Source: Rhodococcus sp. 06-235-1A (GTDB lineage Bacteria; Actinomycetota; Actinomycetes; Mycobacteriales; Mycobacteriaceae). From it: a stretch of 64,000 nucleotides of DNA. Below are positions 35,635 to 43,532 of this stretch, one piece after another. The stretch is from the NCBI RefSeq assembly GCF_002258785.1, contig NZ_NOYI01000012.1, positions 310,001 through 374,000 of the forward strand, written 5' to 3'. The translations under genes were made by a program, and so were the position numbers. Position 1 is the first letter of the stretch; each line of letters opens with the position of its first letter. The notes below the pieces were generated by a model that worked only from the letters and a program-made list of their open reading frames with translations, had not been told where the DNA came from and did not search any database.

Positions 35635-37235
35635 GCTGTGACATCCTCGTGCGCGTCGCTCGGCGGTACCGACTGCGCTGTTCGGTTCGGAATCAGTGCG
35701 GTGGCAAGCAGTCCGAACGCAACGAATCCGGCTGCGATGAAACCTCCCAGGTTGACCCCGTGCGTCATAGCGTCGCGGGCGGCGTCGGCGACGAACTCCG
35801 TTTCGGGGCGGCTCGCAAATCCGGCGATAGCTCCGCCTGCACTGTCGGTGATCGACCGCGCCAGCATCTCGGCATCCGGAACTCCCGAGAGCGATTCACG
35901 TACCTGCGAGCCGAGAGTGGTGAAGAAGGTCGTCGTCAGCACCGCGATGCCCAGCGCGGAGCCGAGTTGCCGGAAGGCACTCTGAATTCCGGATCCCTGA
36001 CCGGCACTGGCGGCGGGCACGTCATCGAGAACGACGTTCGTAACCTGAGCAGTTGCGAATCCGACACCGATTCCATAGAAGAACAACACGATCGCGATAT
36101 GCCACCACCGGCTGTCCACCGCCGCAACGAACCCCAGCCCGGCAAGCCCGACCACCTCGAGGCCCAGCCCGATCCGAACCAGGTTCAACGGCGACAGCGA
36201 GGCTGCGAGGGCGAAGCTCGCCCCGCTGGCGACGAAGCTGCCGATAGCGATGGGAACGAGCATGGCACCGGCCTGGACTGCGCTGTATCCCAATGTGAAT
36301 TGCAGCCACAACGGTAGTACGGCGATGATTCCGAACTCACCCAGCCCGATCAGCAGTGTCGCGATATTGCCACCGCGGAACGAAGCGATGGAGAACAGTC
36401 GGGTGTCCATCAAGGCCTTGTTCGTATCAGCGTCGCGGCTGAGGGCTCGCTGTCGAACAACGAAGGCCGCCAACGATAATACGGACAGCGTCAACGAAAC
36501 GAACACTACGGACACGCCCACACCCCAGGTTGCCCCGAACAACTCGAAGGGCTCCGTGGACAGAACCCAGCCGTATGTGCGCCCTTCGATGAGCCCGAAC
36601 GCCAACAGTCCGAGTCCGGCGATCGACAGCACCGCACCGAGTGAGTCGATTCGTCCGGAGCCACGCGGTGACCGATCGATGAACAACAGCGAAGCGACGA
36701 GAATCAGGGCGACGAGGGGGATGTTGATGCCGAATGCCCAACGCCACGATGCGTGTTCCGCAAGCCAGCCACCGAGGAGTGGGCCGAGGGCCGACGCAGC
36801 TCCGATTGTCGAGCCCCACACCGCAAATGCCTGGCCACGGGCCTTTCCGCTGAACGTCGCATTCAGTAGCGCCAACGACGTCGGCAGGATCAGCGCACCT
36901 CCCACACCTTGGAGGAACCTGGCTCCGATCAACAACTCACCACTCGTGGCTACACCGGCCAACAGACTCGAGGTTCCGAAGACAACGACGCCTGTCACGA
37001 AGACTCTTCGTGCACCCACGATGTCGGAGATGCGGCCGACCAGCAGGAGCAGCGCGGCGAAGACGATGGCGTAGGACTCCTGAATCCATTGCGCTTGACC
37101 GGAATCGACGCCGAGATCATCGATGATCGACGGCACGATCACATTGACGATCGTGGTGTCGACCACGATGAGCGCGACACCGAGCGCGATAGCGATCAGA
37201 CCGAGCCAACGGCGCAACGAAGGGGACATCGTCAT
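35631..37235 (-). CDS. MFS drug/metabolite exporter, DHA2 (EmrB/QacA) family
   Basis: 534 aa with about 14 membrane helices. Motif A-like LLLVGRISDIVGARRVFV, the proton-antiport motif C region GALILPTSLALLNATF and motif D1-like VVDTTIVNVIVPSI in helix 1 place it in DHA2. Extra helices and a C-terminal soluble loop (about 440-490) are typical. GGAGG lies about seven bases before the ATG. It sits between its likely regulator (MarR, divergent) and the NRPS, so export of the NRPS product is a reasonable inference. Confidence 0.9.
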   Translation of the reverse strand: MTMSPSLRRWLGLIAIALGVALIVVDTTIVNVIVPSIIDDLGVDSGQAQWIQESYAIVFAALLLLVGRISDIVGARRVFVTGVVVFGTSSLLAGVATSGELLIGARFLQGVGGALILPTSLALLNATFSGKARGQAFAVWGSTIGAASALGPLLGGWLAEHASWRWAFGINIPLVALILVASLLFIDRSPRGSGRIDSLGAVLSIAGLGLLAFGLIEGRTYGWVLSTEPFELFGATWGVGVSVVFVSLTLSVLSLAAFVVRQRALSRDADTNKALMDTRLFSIASFRGGNIATLLIGLGEFGIIAVLPLWLQFTLGYSAVQAGAMLVPIAIGSFVASGASFALAASLSPLNLVRIGLGLEVVGLAGLGFVAAVDSRWWHIAIVLFFYGIGVGFATAQVTNVVLDDVPAASAGQGSGIQSAFRQLGSALGIAVLTTTFFTTLGSQVRESLSGVPDAEMLARSITDSAGGAIAGFASRPETEFVADAARDAMTHGVNLGGFIAAGFVAFGLLATALIPNRTAQSVPPSDAHEDVTA

Positions 37236-37250
37236 TCCAATACCTCCACG

Positions 37251-37265
37251 GTAAAGTTACTTTAC
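37251..37265. promoter_or_regulatory. MarR-type palindromic operator in the divergent MFS/MarR promoter
   Basis: GTAAAGT-T-ACTTTAC, a perfect 7-1-7 palindrome, 16-30 bases before the MFS start and 84 bases before the MarR start. Its size and location fit MarR autoregulation with repression of the exporter. Confidence 0.7.
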
Positions 37266-37348
37266 GGTGAAGCTATATCGAGGATCGGTAGATTGTCAAC
37301 GCAGCTCCGTGCGCTCGGGGCACAATGCAGGAGAAGCGAGGCGATTCG

Positions 37349-37831
37349 ATGAGCGACGATCGGTCCGAGATTGCCGAACAACGAACCCGCCTGATGGAGG
37401 CGCTGCGAATGTACGGATCCGCCTTCAATCAATTCAGCCGACAGTTCGCCCAGTGGTCCGGACTGCATCCCACCGACGGAGAAGCGCTGATGGAGATCGT
37501 CTACGCCGAAGAACGCGGTGTCCCGTTGTCCCCGTCTCGACTGGCAGAGCGTGTACAACTCACCTCAGGGGCCACCTCGACACTGATAGACCGACTCGAA
37601 CGGGCTGGACACGTCCGGCGTACAAGAGAGGGCACCGATCGACGTACCGTGACACTGCGAAGCGGGGCCAGCGTGCACGAGATGGCGGACGAGTTCTTCG
37701 GCCCCCTGGGTAACCGTCTCGACACGATGATGGCCCGGTACCCACCCGACATGCTCGCGGAGTTCGAGAGCTTCGTCGGCGAGCTCGTCAACACGATGCA
37801 GACCGAGCTGACCGATCCCAGGACACCGTGA
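37349..37831 (+). CDS. MarR-family transcriptional regulator
   Basis: 160 aa winged helix: FSRQFAQWSGLHPTDGEALMEIV, the HTH LSPSRLAERVQLTSGATSTLIDRLERAGHVRR and wing EGTDRRTVTL. GAGG seven bases before the ATG at 37349 is preferred to an ATG 24 bases earlier. Divergent from the exporter with a palindrome between them; the ligand may be the NRPS product. The PPOX gene follows with a 1-base gap. Confidence 0.88.
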   Translation: MSDDRSEIAEQRTRLMEALRMYGSAFNQFSRQFAQWSGLHPTDGEALMEIVYAEERGVPLSPSRLAERVQLTSGATSTLIDRLERAGHVRRTREGTDRRTVTLRSGASVHEMADEFFGPLGNRLDTMMARYPPDMLAEFESFVGELVNTMQTELTDPRTP

Positions 37832-37832
37832 G

Positions 37833-38519
37833 ATGCCGCAGAACAACCACTATCACCATTTGATGTTCGGTCCTGCTGCGATTGCCAGACAGAAGGTCGA
37901 CGGCAGCTACACCGCCTACGGCTCACAGACCGAACGACCCGACGACGGGCCGACGCCTCTCGACACTCGCGAGAAGGCCATGATTCGTGCGGTCGATCAG
38001 TTCCAGATCGCCACTGTCGCCGAGACCGGCTGGCCCTACATTCAGTATCGAAGCGGACCGAAGGGATTCCTGCAGGTCCTCGACGACCGCACACTCGGCT
38101 TCGCCGATTTCGCCGGCAATCATCAGTACGTCACGGCGGCCAATCTCGATCACGACGATCGCGTCGCCATGTTCTTGGTCGATTACCCTTTGCGCCAACG
38201 ACTCAAGCTCTACGGCCGGGCACGTACCGTCGAGGCCGCAGATGATCCCGAACTACTGGACAGACTGAGAAAGATCGGGGACCTGACCGTCGCCGCCACC
38301 TGCGAGCGCAGCGTCGTGATCGACGTCGAGGCCTTCGACTGGAACTGCACCCGCAGCATCATTCCCCGCTACGACGCGAACTACCTCGCGGACCTCTCCG
38401 AGGTCTACCAGCGCAAGGCCGCCGAGCGAGAACAGGAACTGCTACAGCGCATTTCGGAACTGGAAGATCAGCTCACGCAGTCTTCGACGCATAGAAGCGA
38501 CCCAGAAACTCGGTCTTGA
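37833..38519 (+). CDS. Pyridoxamine 5'-phosphate oxidase family (FMN-binding) protein
   Basis: 228 aa split-barrel flavin-binding protein: DQFQIATVAETGWPYIQYRSGPKGFLQV, LGFADFAGNHQYVTAANL and RVAMFLVDYPLRQRLKLYGRA are typical of PPOX enzymes that bind FMN or F420. A C-terminal Glu/Gln-rich coiled coil (about 195-215) follows. Co-transcribed with MarR (1-base gap). Its 3' end overlaps tgt by 47 bases tail-to-tail. Substrate unknown. Confidence 0.82.
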   Translation: MPQNNHYHHLMFGPAAIARQKVDGSYTAYGSQTERPDDGPTPLDTREKAMIRAVDQFQIATVAETGWPYIQYRSGPKGFLQVLDDRTLGFADFAGNHQYVTAANLDHDDRVAMFLVDYPLRQRLKLYGRARTVEAADDPELLDRLRKIGDLTVAATCERSVVIDVEAFDWNCTRSIIPRYDANYLADLSEVYQRKAAEREQELLQRISELEDQLTQSSTHRSDPETRS

Positions 38520-39711
38520 ATTCGGCGAAGCGTCCCTGCTCGATGGACGCTCGGATGTCGTCGACGAGCTTGACGGTGAAGCGCTCGTTATGGATGGTGC
38601 ACAGCGTCGACGCGAGCATTTCCTTGGCCTTGAACAGGTGATGGATGTAGGCCTTGGTGTAGTGCGCGCAGGTGTAGCAATCGCAGTTCTCGTCGATCGG
38701 GGTGAAGTCGCGTCGATGCTTGGCGGTGTTGATGTTGAAACGGCCCGTCGGCACATAGATCGCCGCATTGCGTGCCACGCGTGAGGGATTGACGCAATCG
38801 AAGGTGTCGGCACCATTCTCGATGGCGGTGAAGAAGTCGTCCGGCTCGCTGATACCGAGCATGTGACGCGGCTTGTGTTCGGGCAGTTCCTCGTTCACCC
38901 ACCGGGTGATGGTGCCGAGGTTCTGCTTCTCGAGTGCGCCGCCGATTCCGTAGCCGTCGAAGCCTCGGCCGGTCTCACCGGTGATCGTCTCGAGATCGTG
39001 TGCGGCCTTGCGGCGTAGATCCTCGTACTGCGCGCCCTGCACCACTCCGAACAGCGCCTGGTACGGCTTGTCGGCGCGCTCGACAGTCAGACGTTCGTGC
39101 TCGAGGACGCACCGCTCGGCCCATGCCTGGGTGCGGTCCACCGACTTCTCCTGGTAGCCGCGGGTATTCATCAGCGTCGTCAGTTCGTCGAACGCGAACA
39201 TGATGTCGGCACCGAGCCGATGCTGAATCTGCATCGACACCTCGGGAGTGAAGCGATGCTTGGAGCCGTCGAGGTGGGACTTGAACGTCACCCCGTCGTC
39301 GTCGACGTGGGCGAGGCGTTCCTTGCCCTCGGCGATGACGTCGTCGGACTCCACGCGCGAGGCGTCCATCGAGATGACCTTCTTGAACCCGACGCCGAGG
39401 GACATGACCTGGAATCCGCCGCTGTCGGTGAACGTCGGCCCGTCCCAGTTCATGAACTTGCCCAGCCCACCCGCCTCGTCGACGATGTCCGAGCCCGGCT
39501 GCAGATACAGGTGATACGCATTGGCGAGCACAGCCTGCGCGCCGAGATCCTTCATCGCCTCCGGCAGCACCGCTTTGACTGTCGCCTTGGTCCCCACCGC
39601 GATGAACGCGGGGGTGGCGATGTCACCGTGCGGGGTGTGGATGGTGCCGGTGCGTCCGAGCTCACCGTCGAGCCGGGTGCCGATATCGAAGCCGAAACTG
39701 GAGGAACTCAC
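38473..39711 (-). CDS. tgt: tRNA-guanine(34) transglycosylase
   Basis: 412 aa TIM-barrel enzyme. DSGGFQVMSLG (Asp96), FAFDELTT (Asp175), catalytic nucleophile Asp305 in TFDCVNPSRVARN, and the zinc site CDCYTC (Cys343/345/348) with a His in YIHHLF. It exchanges guanine 34 for a 7-deazaguanine base in tRNAs with GUN anticodons. GTG start with a weak ribosome site. No queuosine biosynthesis genes (queC, queD, queE, queF, queA) are visible, which with the YhhQ-type importer suggests salvage of a ready-made base. Confidence 0.95.
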   Translation of the reverse strand: MSSSSFGFDIGTRLDGELGRTGTIHTPHGDIATPAFIAVGTKATVKAVLPEAMKDLGAQAVLANAYHLYLQPGSDIVDEAGGLGKFMNWDGPTFTDSGGFQVMSLGVGFKKVISMDASRVESDDVIAEGKERLAHVDDDGVTFKSHLDGSKHRFTPEVSMQIQHRLGADIMFAFDELTTLMNTRGYQEKSVDRTQAWAERCVLEHERLTVERADKPYQALFGVVQGAQYEDLRRKAAHDLETITGETGRGFDGYGIGGALEKQNLGTITRWVNEELPEHKPRHMLGISEPDDFFTAIENGADTFDCVNPSRVARNAAIYVPTGRFNINTAKHRRDFTPIDENCDCYTCAHYTKAYIHHLFKAKEMLASTLCTIHNERFTVKLVDDIRASIEQGRFAEFKTEFLGRFYASKTA

Positions 39712-39759
39712 CGCGTCAGTATGCGGCTTCGCCGCTTGTGAGCGGAAATTCGTAGCCTG

Positions 39760-41712
39760 CTACGAGGTGCCGTGCACCTGCGGCGGAGCCGCTCCAGCCG
39801 CATTGAGGCGGAAGTACGCACCCCTGGCCGCGAGCAGTTCCTCGTGATTACCCTGCTCCACGATGCTGCCGTTCTCCATCACCACGATGGTGTCCGCGTC
39901 GCGGATGGTCGAAAGCCTGTGCGCGATCACAAAACTGGTGCGATCGGTCCGCAGTTTCGCGGTGGCCTTCTGCACCAGCAGCTCGGTTCGGGTGTCGACG
40001 GAGCTCGTGGCCTCGTCGAGGATGAGGATCAACGGCTTGGCCAGGAAGGCGCGGGCGATGGTGATGAGCTGCTTCTCACCGGCGCTGACGTTGTTGCCCT
40101 CCTCGTCGATGATCGTGTCGTAGCCGTCGGGCAACGAGTGCACGAAGCGGTCGACGTAGCTCACTCGGGCAGCCTCGAGGATTTCTTCCTCGCTGGCACT
40201 CGGGTCGCCGTAGGCGATGTTGTCGCGAATGGTTCCGCCGAACAGCCAGGTGTCCTGCAGCACCATTCCGGTGCGAGCGCGTAGCTCTTCGCGGGTCATC
40301 TTCCTGGTGTCGACGCCGTCGAGGGTGATTCGGCCGGAATCGATCTCGTAGAACCGCATGATGAGGTTCACCAGGGTGGTCTTGCCCGCGCCGGTCGGTC
40401 CGACGATCGCGACAAGGTGCCCGGGATCGGCAACCAGCGAGAGGTTCTCGATCAACGGACGGTCGGCCGAGTAGCCGAACGAGACGTTCTCGAATTCGAC
40501 GCGTCCTCGGCGCTGAGTGGGCCGCACCGCATCGGCCGGGTCGGCGTCTTCTTCCTCGGCGTCGAGCACCTCGAAGATGCGCTCGGCGGACGCGACACCC
40601 GACTGCACCAGGTTCACCATCGAACCCACCTGGGTGAGCGGTTGGGTGAACTGACGCGAGTACTGGATGAAGGCTTGCACCTCACCGAGCGTGAGCGTGC
40701 CCGACGCGACCCGCAGCCCGCCGACCACGGCGATGACCACGTAGTTGATATTCCCGAGGAACATGATGACGGGCATGATCATGCCGGAGATGAACTGTGC
40801 CCGGAAGCTCGACTGGAACAGCTTCTCGTTGCGATCGCCGAATTCGCGTTCCACGTCTGCCTGACGACCGAAGGCCTTGACGATCTCGTGGCCCGTGTAC
40901 GTTTCCTCGATCTGCGCGTTGAGCTTGCCGGTGTGCTTCCACTGTGCGACGAAGTGCGGCTGCGACCGTTTGGCGATGACGGCGGTGACCGCGAACGATG
41001 CCGGAATGGTCAGCACCGCAACGAGAGCGAGCAGCGGCGAGATCCAGATCATGACGCCGAGGATGCCCAGCACGGTGAGAATACCGGTGATCAACTGACT
41101 CAGCGTCTGCTGCAGGCTGGTCGAGACGTTGTCGATGTCGTTGGTGACGCGGCTCAGCGTCTCACCGCGGGCATTGTTGTCGAAGTACTTCAGCGGCAGT
41201 CGGTGCACCTTCGCCTCGACGCTGCCGCGTAGCAACAGGATTCGACGCTGCAGTGCGATGTTGAGAATGTATCCCTGCGCCCAGGCCAGCAACGCAGACA
41301 ACACGTACAGAACCAGGACCCACATCAGCACGGTTCCGACGGCACCGAAGTCGATTCCGGCTCCGGGAGTCAGGTCCGTCCCGGACACCAGATCCGCGAT
41401 GGAGTCATTGCCTTGGGCGCGAAGCTGGTCGATGGCCTGCTCTTTGGTCTGCCCCGGATCGAGCTCACGGCCGACGACGCCGTTGAAGATGAGATCGGTC
41501 GCGTGTCCGAGGACGGTGGGGGCAGCGACGGTCAGCACGGTGCTGGCGATACCGAACGCCAGCATCACCGACAGGAGCACTCGCTCAGGAGCGAGAAGGC
41601 CGATCAACCTCTTGAACGAACCCTTGAAGTTTCGGGCCTTGGTTCCCGGCACCACCGCTTTGGCGACGGGAGCGTCGTCCTTCTCTTCCGTCTTCTCCAC
41701 CTGCGCGGTCAC
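39760..41712 (-). CDS. ABC exporter half, ATP-binding/permease (second subunit)
   Basis: 650 aa: six-helix membrane domain (about 35-370) and nucleotide-binding domain. Walker A GPTGAGKTTL, Walker B LILILDEATSSVD with the catalytic Glu. Its signature is NVSAGEKQ rather than LSGGQ. The GTG start overlaps the previous stop by four bases, so it forms a heterodimer with the upstream subunit. Similar pairs export drugs or lipids; substrate unknown. Confidence 0.92.
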   Translation of the reverse strand: MTAQVEKTEEKDDAPVAKAVVPGTKARNFKGSFKRLIGLLAPERVLLSVMLAFGIASTVLTVAAPTVLGHATDLIFNGVVGRELDPGQTKEQAIDQLRAQGNDSIADLVSGTDLTPGAGIDFGAVGTVLMWVLVLYVLSALLAWAQGYILNIALQRRILLLRGSVEAKVHRLPLKYFDNNARGETLSRVTNDIDNVSTSLQQTLSQLITGILTVLGILGVMIWISPLLALVAVLTIPASFAVTAVIAKRSQPHFVAQWKHTGKLNAQIEETYTGHEIVKAFGRQADVEREFGDRNEKLFQSSFRAQFISGMIMPVIMFLGNINYVVIAVVGGLRVASGTLTLGEVQAFIQYSRQFTQPLTQVGSMVNLVQSGVASAERIFEVLDAEEEDADPADAVRPTQRRGRVEFENVSFGYSADRPLIENLSLVADPGHLVAIVGPTGAGKTTLVNLIMRFYEIDSGRITLDGVDTRKMTREELRARTGMVLQDTWLFGGTIRDNIAYGDPSASEEEILEAARVSYVDRFVHSLPDGYDTIIDEEGNNVSAGEKQLITIARAFLAKPLILILDEATSSVDTRTELLVQKATAKLRTDRTSFVIAHRLSTIRDADTIVVMENGSIVEQGNHEELLAARGAYFRLNAAGAAPPQVHGTS

Positions 41713-43439
41713 AGTGCGCCCACGGCGTGCTGCGAGTCGACGATCTCGGCGTAGGTGGGGCAATCGGCCATCAATTGGTCGTGGGTACCCACACCTACCG
41801 GCTTTCCGTCGTCGAGCACGAGTATCTGGTCGGCATCGATGATGGTCGAGACGCGTTGGGCGACAACGATCATGCACGCATCTCGCGTCACCGGCCTCAG
41901 GGCCGCACGCAGATTCGCGTCGGTCGTCAGATCCAGCGCAGAGAACGAGTCGTCGAACAGATAGATGCTGGGTTTGCGTACCAACGCGCGAGCGATGGCG
42001 AGACGTTGACGCTGACCGCCGGAGACCGTCGTACCACCCTGCGCGACGGGTGTTTCGAGTCCCTCCGGCATGGCGCGAACGAAGTCGGCTCCCTGCGCGA
42101 TCTCGAGTGCCTCCCACAATTCCTCGTCGGTGGCGTCGGATTTGCCGTATCGCAGGTTGCTCGCGATCGTGCCCGAGAAGAGGTACGGCTTCTGCGGAAT
42201 CAGACCGATCTCGGAACGCAGCAGGCCCAGATCGAGTTCACGGATATCGACCCCGCCGACGCGTACCTCACCGCCGGTGACGTCGATGAGTCGCGGAATC
42301 AGGTTGACCAGAGTCGACTTTCCGGAGCCGGTGCCGCCGATGATGGCGGTGACCTTGCCTGCTTCGGCCCGCAGGTTCACTCCGCAGAGCACTGGATATT
42401 CGGCTCCGGGAAAGGAGAATTCGGCGTTCACGAGCTCGACCGTTCCCGGCGACGACACGAAGGTCTTCGGCTTGTCGGGCAACACGACCGAGGATTCGGT
42501 GGCCAGTACCTCACTGATGCGGTCGGCGCACACCGACGCGCGGGGCACCATCATCGCGATGAAGGAGGCCATCATCACCGACATGAGGATGAGCATGATG
42601 TAGCTCAGAAGGGCTGTGAGAGAGCCGATCTGCATGGTGCCCTGATCGATGGCATGACCACCGAACCAGATGACGGCGACACTGGTGACGTTGCTGATGA
42701 GCATGACCGTCGGGAACATCAGAGCCATCAGCCGCCCGACGCGCAGTGCCGTTTCGGTGAGTGCGGTATTGGCCGCTCCGAACCGATCGACCTCGAAGTT
42801 CTCGCGGACGAATGCCCGAACCACGCGGATACCGGTGATCTGTTCACGCAGAACCCGATTGACGGCATCGATGCGCTTCTGCATCGAGCGGAACGCCGGA
42901 ACCATCTTGACGATGATCAGACCCATCGAGATGGCGAGGCCGGGCACGGCGATGAGCAGAATCCACGACAGCCCGAGGTCCTCGCGCAGCGACATCACGA
43001 TGCCGCCCACGCACATGATCGGGGCCATCACCACGATGGTGAACCCCATGACGATCACCAACTGCACCTGCTGAACGTCGTTGGTGTTACGGGTGATCAA
43101 CGACGGCGCACCGAACTGGCCGACCTCACGGGCCGAGAACGTGCCGACGCGGTGCAGGATCGCACCACGCAGGTCGCGTCCGACGCCCATCGCCGCACGT
43201 GCGCCGATGAACACCGCCGCCACCGAGCTGATGATCTGAACCGCCGACACGAGCAGCATCACACCGCCGGCAGACAGGATGTAGCCCGTGTCGCCGGTGG
43301 TGACGCCCTTGTCGATGATGTCGGCGTTGAGGCTGGGCAGGTACAACGCCGCCAACGTTGCGACGAGCTGCAGCAGAACCAACGCGACGATCGGCAGCTT
43401 GTACGGAGCCAGACAGGTGCGCAGCAGTGGGATCAGCAT
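41709..43439 (-). CDS. ABC exporter half, ATP-binding/permease (first subunit)
   Basis: 576 aa with an N-terminal six-helix domain and C-terminal ATPase. Walker A GGTGSGKSTL and canonical signature TVSGGQRQRL, but Walker B ends IYLFDDSFSALD with Asp in place of the catalytic Glu. This is the degenerate-site half of a heterodimer; its partner has the catalytic Glu and a non-canonical signature. It heads the operon. Confidence 0.92.
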   Translation of the reverse strand: MLIPLLRTCLAPYKLPIVALVLLQLVATLAALYLPSLNADIIDKGVTTGDTGYILSAGGVMLLVSAVQIISSVAAVFIGARAAMGVGRDLRGAILHRVGTFSAREVGQFGAPSLITRNTNDVQQVQLVIVMGFTIVVMAPIMCVGGIVMSLREDLGLSWILLIAVPGLAISMGLIIVKMVPAFRSMQKRIDAVNRVLREQITGIRVVRAFVRENFEVDRFGAANTALTETALRVGRLMALMFPTVMLISNVTSVAVIWFGGHAIDQGTMQIGSLTALLSYIMLILMSVMMASFIAMMVPRASVCADRISEVLATESSVVLPDKPKTFVSSPGTVELVNAEFSFPGAEYPVLCGVNLRAEAGKVTAIIGGTGSGKSTLVNLIPRLIDVTGGEVRVGGVDIRELDLGLLRSEIGLIPQKPYLFSGTIASNLRYGKSDATDEELWEALEIAQGADFVRAMPEGLETPVAQGGTTVSGGQRQRLAIARALVRKPSIYLFDDSFSALDLTTDANLRAALRPVTRDACMIVVAQRVSTIIDADQILVLDDGKPVGVGTHDQLMADCPTYAEIVDSQHAVGAL

Positions 43440-43532
43440 GACGGCCGAAGATTACTCGTACACATGGATGACAGTCTCTCCGTTTTTCGAGTGTTGCGGG
43501 CAATCTTCGGCCGACCGGATTGCAGCCTGGAA

